A stretch of DNA of 64,000 nucleotides from Palsa-504 sp963767565. GTDB taxonomy: Bacteria; Actinomycetota; Actinomycetes; Streptosporangiales; Streptosporangiaceae. The stretch is from assembly GCA_963767565.1 (NCBI GenBank), contig CAVYEG010000017.1:89087-153086 (forward strand), written 5' to 3'. The position numbers were made by a program, and so were the translations under genes. The notes beneath the pieces are model-generated. The model was given only the letters and a program-made list of their open reading frames with translations. It was not told where the DNA came from and ran no database searches. Below, in pieces: positions 8,834-17,611 of the stretch (positions are counted from its first letter, which is position 1; each line of letters begins with the position of its first letter).

Positions 8834-10177
8834 CGGGCATGCGTCAGTTGCCGCGTCACCCTGTTTATCCGGCTGAGCGGCCGGCAGCTCCTGGGCCGCC
8901 GCGTACAGGCGCACCAGGTTCCGGCCGTCGTCCTTGGCCCGGTACAGCGCCAGGTCGGCCGCGGCGAGCAGCTCGAACAGGTCGCTGCCGTGCTGGCCGA
9001 GTACCGCCACGCCGATCGAGACCGTGACGCTGATGCTCGCCTGGGCGGCGGCCACGCTCAGCAGCCCGGCGCTGCTGCGCAGCCGCTCGGCGATCCGGCA
9101 GGCGCCGTCGGCGTCGGTGCGCGGCAGCAGGACGGTGAACTCCTCCCCGCCGAACCGGCCCACCACGTCAGACTCGCGCACCTGCTGCCGCAGCTCGGTG
9201 GCCAGGGCGCGCAGGACGTCGTCCCCGATGAGGTGGCCGTGGCTGTCGTTGACGCGCTTGAAGTGATCGACATCCACCAGCAGCAGGGCCAGCGGGGCGC
9301 CCGCGGCCTGGGCCCGGGCCACTGCGGCGTCGGCCTCGCGCTGCCAGGCGGTGGCGTTCAGCAACCCGGTCTTCGGGTCAGTGCGAGCCGCGGCCGCCAG
9401 CTGCTGGTGCATCAGGCTGCGCTGCAGCAGGATGACCGGCGGGAGGGCCACCAGGAGCAGCACGAAGCTCAGGGCGCAGGTGACCGCGACCAGGATGCCG
9501 ATGCAGGTCTCGGTCAGGTCGAGCAGCAGCCTCTCCCGGTCCCAGAGCAGCTTTCTGAGCGGTGTATCCGGCTCGGCCAGGTGCGCGGCGACCGCGATGA
9601 TGCCCGTGTTGAGCACGGCGAACAGGACCGCGCAGCCGATCGCGGTCAGCACCACGGTCGGCCGGGTCAGCCAGGTGTGCGAGCCATTCAGGCTGACGCG
9701 TATCGCGTCGGGCACGGCCAGGCGGAAGGTGGCCGAGGCGGCCGCGCCGGCCAGCCCGAGCGCGGCCGAGCTGAACACCCGGCGGTAGAGCGGTATCCGC
9801 CGAGCCCGCAGGAACAGCACCAGCCCGATCACGCAGGGCGCGAGCAGGGCGTACACCGGCGGCAGCAGCAGCGCGATCGGCAGCCACCACGCCGACAGCA
9901 GGTCCCGCGACACGCCTGACGGCTGGCCGAGCCGCCGGATGGCCTCGATGCAGATCACCGCGGCGGCCAGCAGCGCGGCGAACAGGGCCACGTTGTCCAT
10001 CCGGAGCGGAGTGCGGGCGAGTTCCCAGCCGATCAGGGCCAGGGCGCAGGCGAGCACGGCCAGCACATACACGATCAGTGACAGGGGCATGCTCAGCAGG
10101 GGCCAGCACCATGGCCACCTGATCAGACGCCTCAGCCCCCGCTGGCGTCGTCCGATCGCCTCTTGAACTGCTGACAT
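8831..10177 (-). CDS. Membrane diguanylate cyclase (GGDEF domain)
   Basis: 448 aa. The N-terminal 270 residues hold about eight hydrophobic helices in a MASE-like sensor arrangement. The C-terminal GGDEF domain (about 280-430) has the intact active site GGEEF, the metal-binding DVDHFKRVND and, five residues before GGEEF, RESD, an RxxD inhibitory I-site. It should make cyclic di-GMP, which controls development in streptomycetes, with product inhibition. I chose ATG 10177; a GTG at 10204 is also in frame. It ends 10 nt before ettA. No EAL domain is present. Confidence 0.9.
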   Translation of the reverse strand: MSAVQEAIGRRQRGLRRLIRWPWCWPLLSMPLSLIVYVLAVLACALALIGWELARTPLRMDNVALFAALLAAAVICIEAIRRLGQPSGVSRDLLSAWWLPIALLLPPVYALLAPCVIGLVLFLRARRIPLYRRVFSSAALGLAGAAASATFRLAVPDAIRVSLNGSHTWLTRPTVVLTAIGCAVLFAVLNTGIIAVAAHLAEPDTPLRKLLWDRERLLLDLTETCIGILVAVTCALSFVLLLVALPPVILLQRSLMHQQLAAAARTDPKTGLLNATAWQREADAAVARAQAAGAPLALLLVDVDHFKRVNDSHGHLIGDDVLRALATELRQQVRESDVVGRFGGEEFTVLLPRTDADGACRIAERLRSSAGLLSVAAAQASISVTVSIGVAVLGQHGSDLFELLAAADLALYRAKDDGRNLVRLYAAAQELPAAQPDKQGDAATDACP

Positions 10178-10545
10178 GCCTCCGCCTATCGTGAGCCAGG
10201 CCACCGCGAACCCGAGATCTGAGGTCCGGCCATCACGTTAGGTAACATTATAGATGCGAGGAGTACCGACGTGGCGGCAAACGGGTATGTTGACTGGCGC
10301 GGCTGCGGCCGCGGATTCACGCAGGTGGTTTGGCCTGCTTCGCGTCCTGCGGCGGGATTTCAGGCGCCCGCGCGGGAGGATCCGGGAGTCCCCGGGGAGC
10401 GAGGAGCAGACACACCCGTAGCGTTACGGAGGGTACTGCTGGTGCCGCGGGAGCGGCTACGCTACGATGCCAGACGTAACCGCTCCGTTCGGCACCCCGA
10501 CCTGAGGAGAGTGGACCGGTGCGAGGCGTTATCTGGACCTAGCAC
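10178..10545. other. Non-coding spacer with + strand promoter/RBS-like signals
   Basis: About 370 bases between the diguanylate cyclase start and the end of the SSB gene. On the plus strand there is an AT-rich TTATAGAT, then GAGGAG 7 nt before a GTG at 10271 that opens a 93-codon frame. Its third-position GC is far below that of real genes here and it resembles no family, so I do not call it. TACGAT near 10462 and a second GAGGAG near 10503 are also followed by nothing recognisable. A small RNA or a decayed gene is possible. Confidence 0.35.
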
Positions 10546-11136
10546 TCAGTAGGACACTGGCGGCGCCGTGACGTCGGCCGCCTGGCCTTCCCCGAGTGCT
10601 TGCGCGGCGAACTCGGCCTCGTTGAGGCCATCGCCTAGTTCCTGTTCGAACCGCTCCATCGCCTCTTCGTCCACGTCGTCGATCATGTCGTTCTCGTCCG
10701 CCAGGTCGCGCTCGCCAGCCGGGCCCGGGGCTCCGTGGCCGGCCGGGTCGCCGTCGACGATGACCGGCTGGGGACGCTGGCGCATGTAGTTGGCTACGCC
10801 GCGGTTCAGGTCATGCCCGACGGTATCGGCCACGATGTCGACCACCGTCCTGGTCTGCCCGTTCTTGTCATCGTAGGTCCGGGACCGCAGCCGCCCCTTG
10901 ACCACGACCGGGTCGCCCTTGCGCAGGCTGGCCCGCACGTGATCGCCCAGCCGGCGCCAGCAGCTGACGCTGAAGTACGAAGTATCGCCATCGCGCCATT
11001 CGTTCGTCGCCCTGTCCTGCACCCGCCTGGTCGTGCCGATCCGCAGGTCGGTAACCCTGGTGCCGTCCTTGGTCAAGCGCTGAATCGGGTCCTGGGCCAC
11101 GAAGCCGACCACGGTGGCGTATCCGCCTTGACTCAT
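10546..11136 (-). CDS. ssb: Single-stranded DNA-binding protein, SsbB-like paralogue
   Basis: 196 aa. The N-terminal 115 residues form an OB fold typical of actinobacterial SSBs (VVGFVAQDPIQRLTKDG, YFSVSCWRRLGDHVRASLRKGDPVVVKGRLRSR given in parts here as motif segments). The acidic linker is long but ends in APPVSY, so the DDDxPF tip that recruits repair enzymes is absent. It is not beside rpsF/rpsR, the usual site of the essential ssb. Both points fit the second SSB (SsbB) that serves chromosome segregation in Streptomyces sporulation. ATG 11136 has an excellent AAGGAGG site. Two DnaA boxes lie about 95-130 nt upstream. Confidence 0.88.
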   Translation of the reverse strand: MSQGGYATVVGFVAQDPIQRLTKDGTRVTDLRIGTTRRVQDRATNEWRDGDTSYFSVSCWRRLGDHVRASLRKGDPVVVKGRLRSRTYDDKNGQTRTVVDIVADTVGHDLNRGVANYMRQRPQPVIVDGDPAGHGAPGPAGERDLADENDMIDDVDEEAMERFEQELGDGLNEAEFAAQALGEGQAADVTAPPVSY

Positions 11137-11229
11137 CACGTTCCTCCTTGGGCTGCCCGGCGGCCTGACGCCACCGGTCCTCCCACGGTGGCGCGGCCAC
11201 AGCGCTCCGCGGCGGACCAGCCGGACGCC

Positions 11230-11268
11230 TGTGGATAACTCGGGCGAAGTGCACGTACCTGTGGACAA
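11230..11268. promoter_or_regulatory. Two consensus DnaA boxes upstream of the SSB gene
   Basis: TGTGGATAA (11230-11238) and TGTGGACAA (11260-11268) are exact complements of the DnaA boxes TTATCCACA and TTGTCCACA. They have the same orientation and are 30 bp apart, close to three helical turns. They lie 94-132 nt before the ssb start, in the spacer to the aldo/keto reductase gene. This suggests DnaA control of this SSB gene. The remainder of this 228-nt spacer shows nothing else. Confidence 0.65.
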
Positions 11269-11364
11269 CCACTTGCCATTCGCATGGCGTTGCGGGATGA
11301 TACGCACCCTTTGGCGCCTCGGGCGTCGAAACGGCGCCGGGGTTACGAGACGGGGCCCGGGGGC

Positions 11365-12135
11365 CTAGAGGTGGTTGATGCGGGTTACCTCCTCGGAGGT
11401 CAGGGTGAAGCCGAACAGGTCGAAGTTCTCGTCGATGCGGGCGGCGTGGACGGACTTGGGGATGACGATGATGCCGAGTTCGATGTGCCAGCGCAGAACG
11501 ACCTGGGCGGGCGTGACGCCGTGGGCGGCGGCGATCTCGGTCAGGACGCGATCGCGCAGCCTGGTGCCGGCCAGCGGGCTGTAGCCCTCGACGACCACGC
11601 CGCGGTCGGCGTGGCCGGCCAGCAGGGCCAGGTCGTAGCGGGACGGGCTCCAGGGGATCTGGTTGACGGCGGGCCGCTGCCCGGTGGCCGCGATCAGCTC
11701 GTCGATCTGGGGCAGGCTGTAGTTGCTCACCCCGACCGCGCGGCACAGGCCCTCGTCCCTGGCCGCGAGGAACTCCTGCCACAGCGGCACCGAGAGCCGG
11801 CTGCGCGGCGACCAGTGAATCAGCCACAGGTCCACGTAGTCCGCGCCGAGCGCGCGCAGGCTCTCGGTGATGGTGGCCCGCGCCCGGCCGGCGTTGCCGG
11901 GCGGCAGCTTGGTGGTGATGAACACCTCGCCGCGGTCCAGGCCGCTGTCGGCCAGGGCACGGCCGACCTCGGCTTCGTTGCGGTACATGGTGGCGGTGTC
12001 GATGTGCCGGTAGCCGACGGCCAGTGCGTGCCGGACGGCGTCGTAGGCCCGCTGGCCTTGGATCTGCCAGGTGCCGAAGCCGAGCATCGGCATGGCCACG
12101 CCGGGGCTCAGGCGGACCACGGGAATCTCGCTCAT
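11365..12135 (-). CDS. Aldo/keto reductase
   Basis: 256-aa NADPH-dependent oxidoreductase of the AKR5-like group (2,5-diketo-gluconate reductase type). The catalytic tetrad is visible: Asp and Tyr in HIDTATMYRNEAEVG, Lys in TTKLPP and His in LIHWSP. The (beta/alpha)8 barrel ends with the cofactor segment VIPKSVHAARIDENF. It reduces an aldehyde or ketone that cannot be specified. It lies 22 nt after hutF on the same strand and may be expressed with the hut genes, occupying the place where hutI is found in streptomycete clusters. Confidence 0.9.
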   Translation of the reverse strand: MSEIPVVRLSPGVAMPMLGFGTWQIQGQRAYDAVRHALAVGYRHIDTATMYRNEAEVGRALADSGLDRGEVFITTKLPPGNAGRARATITESLRALGADYVDLWLIHWSPRSRLSVPLWQEFLAARDEGLCRAVGVSNYSLPQIDELIAATGQRPAVNQIPWSPSRYDLALLAGHADRGVVVEGYSPLAGTRLRDRVLTEIAAAHGVTPAQVVLRWHIELGIIVIPKSVHAARIDENFDLFGFTLTSEEVTRINHL

Positions 12136-12157
12136 GAGGTCATTGTGGCAAGCGGGG

Positions 12158-13552
12158 TCAGGCGACGAGCGCGCGGATGGAGCGGGAGAGCTCGGCCGGG
12201 ACGTCGGGGACGAGCAGGTGCACGCCGTCCTTGACCACGTCCCGGCCGCCGATCACCACGTCCCGCACGTCGGCGGCCGAGGCGCCGAAGACCGCCGTCT
12301 CCAGCGCCAGGGGACCGGCGGCCCCGGCGGTGCGCACGCTGTCCAGGGAAATGGTCACCAGGTCGGCCCAGGCGCCCGCGGCGATCTCCCCCGCGTCGGG
12401 CCAGCCCAGGCTGGTGTGCCCGTCCGCGGTAGCGGCCCGCAGCAGGGCCCCGGCGGTGAAGTGGCCGCGGGCGCGCCGGGCCAGGCGCTCGGCGTACTCG
12501 ACCCCGCGGGCCTCTTCGAGCAGGTCGATTACCGCGTGGCTGTCGCTGCCCAGGGTGAGCGGGCAGCCCGCGGCGGCCAGCGCCCGGGCCGGGGCCAGGC
12601 CGTCGCCGAGGTCACGTTCGGTGGTCGGGCACAGGCAGGCATACGTCTGGCAGCCGCCCAGCAAGTCCAGGTCACCGGCCTCGAGATGAGTGGCGTGCAC
12701 CACGGTGGTCCGGGGCCCGAGCACGTCCTCGTCGTACAGCAGCCGGGCGGGCGACATGCCGTACACGTCCTGGCAGGCCTGGTTCTCCCCGGTCTGCTCG
12801 GACATATGGGCGTGCAGCGGGGCGCCGGTCCGGTGAGCCCAGGCCACGACCGGGTGCATCTGGCCCTTGGGCACCGCGCGGACGGAATGGATGGCCGCGC
12901 CGACCCGGGCGTGCGGCGTGATCATGCCGTGGGCGTCGTAGCCCAGGCCGGTGACCCGCCCGGCCCAGCGCACGGCGTCGCCGTCGCCGAACCGCAGCTG
13001 AGGCCCGGCCAGCGGCAGCAGGCCCTCGGGGCCCAGCCCGCCGGACAGGTAGCAGGCGTCGAGCAGCGTCATGCGCAGGCCGGCCTCGGCCGCGGCCTGG
13101 ATCAGGGCCCGGCCCATGGCGTTCGGGTCGTCGTAGGGGTGCCCGCCGGCCTGGTGGTGCAGGTAGTGGAACTCCCCCACGCAGCTGACCCCGGCCAGGG
13201 CCATCTCGGCGTAGGTGGCGCGGGCCAGCCGCAGGTAGCGGTCGGGGTCCAGGCGGGCCGCGACGTCGTACATCCGCTCGCGCCAGGTCCAGAACGTCCC
13301 GCGGTCCGCCTGCGTGGTCCCCCGCAGCGCCCGGTGGAAGGCGTGCGAGTGGGCGTTGGCGAACCCGGGCAGCGTGAGGCCATGGAGGCGCGTGATATCG
13401 GATGGGACTGAAGTGGTTGGGGGTGGGGATAGGGATGGGGTGGTCGCAGCAGGGGTGACGGAGGTGAAATGTTCGCCGTCCGCGGTGATGAGGACGTCAC
13501 GGCGTATCCCCTGGCCGGGGAGCCAGGCCAGGTCGGCGAGCCATGTGCCTGG
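12158..13552 (-). CDS. hutF: Formimidoylglutamate deiminase HutF; start codon missing
   Basis: Amidohydrolase converting N-formimino-L-glutamate to N-formyl-L-glutamate in histidine degradation. Metal-site features are present: NAHSHAFHRALRG near the N-terminus, HAHMSEQTGEN, VVHATHLE and LGSDSHAVID. The first ATG (13273) would delete the HxH metal site. Coding homology (TWLADLAWLPGQGIRRDV) continues in frame back to the TGA of the upstream gene at 13553-13555, giving about 464 codons with no ATG, GTG or TTG. A GTG overlapping that TGA (13554-13556) is in a different frame, so one base gained or lost within about 12 nt would restore a normal GTGA-coupled start. Either a frameshift, a sequencing error or a rare start codon. 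Confidence 0.85.
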   Translation of the reverse strand, partial: PGTWLADLAWLPGQGIRRDVLITADGEHFTSVTPAATTPSLSPPPTTSVPSDITRLHGLTLPGFANAHSHAFHRALRGTTQADRGTFWTWRERMYDVAARLDPDRYLRLARATYAEMALAGVSCVGEFHYLHHQAGGHPYDDPNAMGRALIQAAAEAGLRMTLLDACYLSGGLGPEGLLPLAGPQLRFGDGDAVRWAGRVTGLGYDAHGMITPHARVGAAIHSVRAVPKGQMHPVVAWAHRTGAPLHAHMSEQTGENQACQDVYGMSPARLLYDEDVLGPRTTVVHATHLEAGDLDLLGGCQTYACLCPTTERDLGDGLAPARALAAAGCPLTLGSDSHAVIDLLEEARGVEYAERLARRARGHFTAGALLRAATADGHTSLGWPDAGEIAAGAWADLVTISLDSVRTAGAAGPLALETAVFGASAADVRDVVIGGRDVVKDGVHLLVPDVPAELSRSIRALVA

Positions 13553-14767
13553 TCACGCCGGGCCCGCGAGGTCCTCGAGGACGGCGGCCAGGGCACGGAC
13601 TCCGGCCTCGCAGTCGGCCAGGTCGGCGTGTTCGGCAGGCGAATGCGAGATGCCGGTCGGGTTGCGCACGAACAGCATGGCGGCGGGCACCCGCGCGGCC
13701 AGGATCCCGGCGTCGTGACCGGCCCCGGTGGGCAGCACCGGCGCGGTCATCCCGGCTGCGGCCAGCACGCCACGGATCCGGTCCCGCAGCTTGGAGTCGA
13801 AGCGGACGAGCGGGGTGTACGACTCCGGCCTGACGCTGAGCGTGACCCCCTGCTCCTGGGCCGATTTTTCTGCGGCCGAACGGATCGTGGTGACTGTGGT
13901 CTCCAGCACGGCTTCATCGGGAGCCCGGGCGTCGAGCCAGGCCCGGACGGCCGAGGGCACCGCATTGGTCCCGTTCGGCTCGGCGATGACCTTGCCGAAC
14001 GTGGCCAGCGCCCGGTGAGCGGCCGCGGCCCGGCGGGCGGCCAGCACGGTGCTCGCGTAGGCCAGCATCGGGTCATGGCGGTCGGCTAGCTGGGCCGTGC
14101 CGGCGTGATCGGCACGGCCGGTGAAGTCGAGCCGCCAGCGGCCGTGCGGCCAGATGCCCTCGGCCACGCCGACCGCGGCGTCCAGCGGCGCCAGCGCGCG
14201 GCCCTGCTCGACGTGCAGTTCGACCAGGGCGCTGATGCCCTCGAGGCGGCGCTCGTCGGGACCGATCCGGGCCGGGTCATGACCAGCGGCCCGCATCGCC
14301 TCGCCCAGCGTCACGCCCGCATCGTCGGTCAGCGCCCGCGCGGCGTCCGGCTGGACGGCGCCCGCCAGCAGGCGGCTGCCCAGGCAGGAGACGCCGAACC
14401 GGGCGCCTTCTTCCTCGGTGAAGACGGCTAGCACCACGGGTCGTTCGGGATAAAAGGCTTTCTCGTTCAGCAGGTCCACGGCGGCCAGCGCAGCCGCGAC
14501 GCCCAGGGCGCCGTCGAAGCCGCCGCCGTCCGGGACGGAGTCCAGGTGGCTGCCGGTCACCACGGCATCGGGACCTCGCGGGCCCCACCAGGCCCACAGG
14601 TTGCCGTTGTTGTCCGTTTCGGTGGCCAGGTCGCGCTTGGCCGCCTGGCGGGTGAACCAGGTGCGGCAGGCGACCTCGGCCGGGGTCCAGGAATACCGGC
14701 GGTAGCCGCCGGTCTGCTGGTCGCGGCCGATCGACTCCAGCTCGCGCCAGAGGTCGGAGAACGTCAT
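13553..14767 (-). CDS. M20-family amidohydrolase of the hut cluster (allantoate amidohydrolase-like)
   Basis: 404-aa Zn-dependent M20 hydrolase of the allantoate amidohydrolase / N-carbamoyl-amino-acid hydrolase group. Metal ligands and catalytic acid are visible in VTGSHLDSVPDGGGFDGALG, FTEEEGARFG and ELHVEQG, with GAGHDAG and RNPTGISHSPAEH near the C-terminus. Located between hutU and hutF, as in Streptomyces, it probably removes the formyl group from N-formylglutamate; the usual name reflects homology only. The ATG overlaps the hutU stop (ATGA at 14764-14767). Its TGA is directly followed, in the same frame, by the hutF coding sequence. Confidence 0.88.
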   Translation of the reverse strand: MTFSDLWRELESIGRDQQTGGYRRYSWTPAEVACRTWFTRQAAKRDLATETDNNGNLWAWWGPRGPDAVVTGSHLDSVPDGGGFDGALGVAAALAAVDLLNEKAFYPERPVVLAVFTEEEGARFGVSCLGSRLLAGAVQPDAARALTDDAGVTLGEAMRAAGHDPARIGPDERRLEGISALVELHVEQGRALAPLDAAVGVAEGIWPHGRWRLDFTGRADHAGTAQLADRHDPMLAYASTVLAARRAAAAHRALATFGKVIAEPNGTNAVPSAVRAWLDARAPDEAVLETTVTTIRSAAEKSAQEQGVTLSVRPESYTPLVRFDSKLRDRIRGVLAAAGMTAPVLPTGAGHDAGILAARVPAAMLFVRNPTGISHSPAEHADLADCEAGVRALAAVLEDLAGPA

Positions 14768-16422
14768 AGCTCGGTCATGGGGACGCGGACGCCGCGTTCG
14801 GCGGCCACGGCCGAGGCCTGGTCGTAGCCGGCGTCGGCGTGCCTGATCACGCCCATCGCGGGGTCGTTGGTCAGGACGCGCTCCAGCTTGGCTCCGGCCA
14901 GGTCGGTGCCGTCGGCCACGCAGACCTGGCCGGCGTGGATGGAGCGGCCGATGCCGACGCCGCCGCCGTGGTGGATGGACACCCAGGAGGCGCCGGAGGC
15001 CGTGTTGACCAGGGCGTTCAGCAGCGGCCAGTCGGCGATCGCGTCGGAGCCGTCGGCCATGGCCTCGGTTTCCCGGTACGGCGAGGCGACCGAGCCGCAG
15101 TCCAGGTGGTCGCGGCCGAGCACGAGGGGGGCCGCCAGTTCGCCCTTGGCCACCATCTCGTTGAAGCGCAGGCCGGCCAGGTGCCGCTCGCCGTAGCCGA
15201 GCCAGCAGATCCGGGCGGGCAGGCCCTGGAAGTGCACCTTCTCCCCGGCCAGCCGGATCCACCTGGCCAGCGCCTCGTTCTGCGGGAACAGGTCGAGGAT
15301 GGCCCGGTCGGTGGCGGCGATGTCCTTGGGGTCACCGGACAGCGCGGCCCAGCGGAACGGGCCCTTGCCCTCGCAGAACAGCGGCCTGATATAGGCCGGG
15401 ACGAAGCCGGGGAAGGCGAACGCGCGGGTGTAGCCGGCCAGTTCGGCCTCGCCGCGGATGGAGTTGCCGTAGTCGAAGACCTCCGCGCCCGCGTCCAGGA
15501 AGCCGACCATGGCGGCGACCTGGGCGGCCATCGACTCGCGGGCCCTTATGGTGAAGCCCTCGGGGTCTTCGGCGCGCAGGGCGGCCATGTCCTCGAAGGC
15601 GACGCCGCTGGGCAGGTAGCTGAGCGGGTCGTGGGCCGAGGTCTGGTCGGTGACGATGTCGATGGGGGCGCTGGCCTTGAGCAGTTGCGGCAGGATGTCG
15701 GCGGCGTTGCCGAGCAGGCCGATGGACAGGGCCTGGTTCTGGTCGCGGGCGGCGACGGCGCGGCGGATGGCGTCGTCGACGTCGGCGGCCTGCTCGTCGA
15801 GGTAGCCGAACTCGATCCGGCGGGTGATCCGGGACTGGTCGCACTCGATGCAGATGACCACGCCGCCGTTCATGGTCACGGCCAGCGGCTGCGCGCCGCC
15901 CATGCCGCCCAGGCCGGCGGTCAGCGTGATCGTGCCCGCCAGGGTGCCGCCGAAGCGCTTGGCCGCGATGGCGGCGAAGGTCTCGTAGGTGCCCTGCAGG
16001 ATGCCCTGGGTGCCGATGTAGATCCAGGAGCCCGCGGTCATCTGGCCGTACATGGTCAGGCCGAGCTGCTCCAGGCGGCGGAACTCCTCCCAGGTCGCCC
16101 ACTGCGGGACCAGGTTGGAGTTGGCGATGAGCACGCGCGGGGCCCATTCGTGGGTGCGCATCACGCCGACCGGCTTGCCGGACTGGACGAGCATGGTCTC
16201 GTCGTCGTTCAGGTCCTGCAGGGTCTTGATGATCGCCGCGTAGGCGTCCCAGCTGCGGGCGGCGCGGCCGGAGCCGCCGTAGACGATGAGCTGGTCGGGA
16301 TGTTCGGCCACCTCGGGGTCGAGGTTGTTCATGAGCATGCGCATGGCAGCTTCCTGGGCCCACCCCTGGCAGGTTCGCTGCAGGCCGCGCGGCGCGTGAA
16401 TCGGTTCGTGGCTGGCGATCAT
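14764..16422 (-). CDS. hutU: Urocanate hydratase HutU
   Basis: 552 aa, full length. Urocanase motifs include YGGSGRAARSW, GSWIYIGTQGILQGTYETF, the NAD-binding AGLGGMGGAQPLAVTMNGG, the conserved Cys in ARICWLGYGER, and GASWVSIHHGGGVGIG. It hydrates urocanate to 4-imidazolone-5-propionate using tightly bound NAD+. It is first in the hutU - amidohydrolase - hutF operon. No Shine-Dalgarno is obvious before ATG 16422. Histidase (hutH) and imidazolonepropionase (hutI) are not in this window. Confidence 0.97.
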   Translation of the reverse strand: MIASHEPIHAPRGLQRTCQGWAQEAAMRMLMNNLDPEVAEHPDQLIVYGGSGRAARSWDAYAAIIKTLQDLNDDETMLVQSGKPVGVMRTHEWAPRVLIANSNLVPQWATWEEFRRLEQLGLTMYGQMTAGSWIYIGTQGILQGTYETFAAIAAKRFGGTLAGTITLTAGLGGMGGAQPLAVTMNGGVVICIECDQSRITRRIEFGYLDEQAADVDDAIRRAVAARDQNQALSIGLLGNAADILPQLLKASAPIDIVTDQTSAHDPLSYLPSGVAFEDMAALRAEDPEGFTIRARESMAAQVAAMVGFLDAGAEVFDYGNSIRGEAELAGYTRAFAFPGFVPAYIRPLFCEGKGPFRWAALSGDPKDIAATDRAILDLFPQNEALARWIRLAGEKVHFQGLPARICWLGYGERHLAGLRFNEMVAKGELAAPLVLGRDHLDCGSVASPYRETEAMADGSDAIADWPLLNALVNTASGASWVSIHHGGGVGIGRSIHAGQVCVADGTDLAGAKLERVLTNDPAMGVIRHADAGYDQASAVAAERGVRVPMTEL

Positions 16423-16496
16423 GTGCCCATCATGGCAGGACGCTTATCCGGGTGACAGATCGACGCTCGGTTGCTGGGTTAGTGGGCCGGATGGGG

Positions 16497-17423
16497 TTAG
16501 GCGGCGACTAGTTCGGTGGGCTCGGCGATGACGTCGACCAGGGCGCCGTTGCGCATGACGGTGACGGACAGGGGGCGGCCGATCGCCTCGGAGAACATCT
16601 GGCGCTGGAGGTCCTGGGAGACGGCGACCGGCTGGCCGGCCACGGTGAGCAGCAGGTCGCCGGCGCGCAGGCCCGCGCGGTCGGCCGGGCCGCCGCTCAC
16701 CACCTGCGCCACGAGCAGGCCGGTCTGGCGGCCCAGGCGCTCCCGCCAGGCGGCGGGCACCGGGCCGGGGACCATGGCCAGGCCCAGGTAGGCGCGGCGA
16801 ACCCGGCCGTCCTGCATGAGCGCCGAGATGATCCGCCGGGTAGTGCGGTTGACCGGGACGGCCATGCCGAGACCCACGCCCGCCACGGCAGTGTTGATCC
16901 CGACCACCCGGGCATCCGCGTCGGCCAGCGCCCCGCCGGAGTTGCCCGGGTTGAGCGCGGCGTCGGTCTGGATGACGTCCTCGATCACCCGGCCGCGGGC
17001 CGGCAGGGACCGGCCGAGCGCGCTGACCACGCCGGCCGTCACCGACCCGGCCAGGCCGAGCGGGTTGCCGACCGCCACCACCAGCTGGCCGACGACGAGC
17101 TGGTCGGCCTCGCCGAGCTCGGCAGGCGCGGGGGTGTGCCCGGTGGCGCGCAGCACGGCCAGGTCGGACAGCGGGTCCGCGCCCACCACGCGGAACGGTG
17201 CCGAGGTGCCGTCGGAGAACGCCGCGGTCCCGCCGCTGGACTTGCCGACCACGTGCGCGTTGGTGAGCAGGAACCCGTCACCGGTGAACACCACGGCCGA
17301 GCCGAGGCTCTCCCCTGTCCCGCCGCCGCGCGGGACGCGCAGGCTCGCGACCTTCGGCGTGAGCCGCTCGGCCACGCCGGTCACGATCTGCGAGTATGCG
17401 TCAAGCGGATGATCAGCCGCCAT
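16497..17423 (-). CDS. HtrA/DegP-like serine protease with PDZ domain (no signal peptide)
   Basis: 308 aa. S1C trypsin-like domain with the catalytic triad His in LTNAHVVG, Asp in DPLSDLAVL and Ser in NPGNSGGAL, then one PDZ domain (RRAYLGLAMV...GPADRAGLRAGDLLL). The frame is open further upstream but homology and a GGGAG site support ATG 17423. There is no signal peptide or membrane helix, unlike typical HtrA proteins, so it is probably cytoplasmic or needs another export route. It stands alone; the 188-nt spacer upstream is AT-rich with an ATTACAGC/ATTACAGT direct repeat near 17453-17467. Confidence 0.9.
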   Translation of the reverse strand: MAADHPLDAYSQIVTGVAERLTPKVASLRVPRGGGTGESLGSAVVFTGDGFLLTNAHVVGKSSGGTAAFSDGTSAPFRVVGADPLSDLAVLRATGHTPAPAELGEADQLVVGQLVVAVGNPLGLAGSVTAGVVSALGRSLPARGRVIEDVIQTDAALNPGNSGGALADADARVVGINTAVAGVGLGMAVPVNRTTRRIISALMQDGRVRRAYLGLAMVPGPVPAAWRERLGRQTGLLVAQVVSGGPADRAGLRAGDLLLTVAGQPVAVSQDLQRQMFSEAIGRPLSVTVMRNGALVDVIAEPTELVAA

Positions 17424-17611
17424 CAGATCTCCCAGAGCCGTTCCACAATTGATTACAGCATTACAGTGCAACCACGAATTGGGAAGGCTGCTTACCGGGA
17501 GGGGTTCCGCCCGGAGCGGAATCGCGCCGGTGCTGGTTACTGGGGCGCGGGCGTGGGCGGGATTCCCGTAACCGAGGTCGCGGGGCATCAGCCACGGACC
17601 GTTCAGCCTGA

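Noticed and set aside
10271..10552. 93-codon frame with GAGGAG before a GTG
   Set aside because: Third-position GC is much lower than in real genes and there is no homology; kept only as a note on the spacer.
14839..16455. 538-codon plus-strand frame opposite hutU
   Set aside because: Antisense shadow of a clear urocanase gene; composition Gly/Ala/Asp/Arg-rich with no domain.
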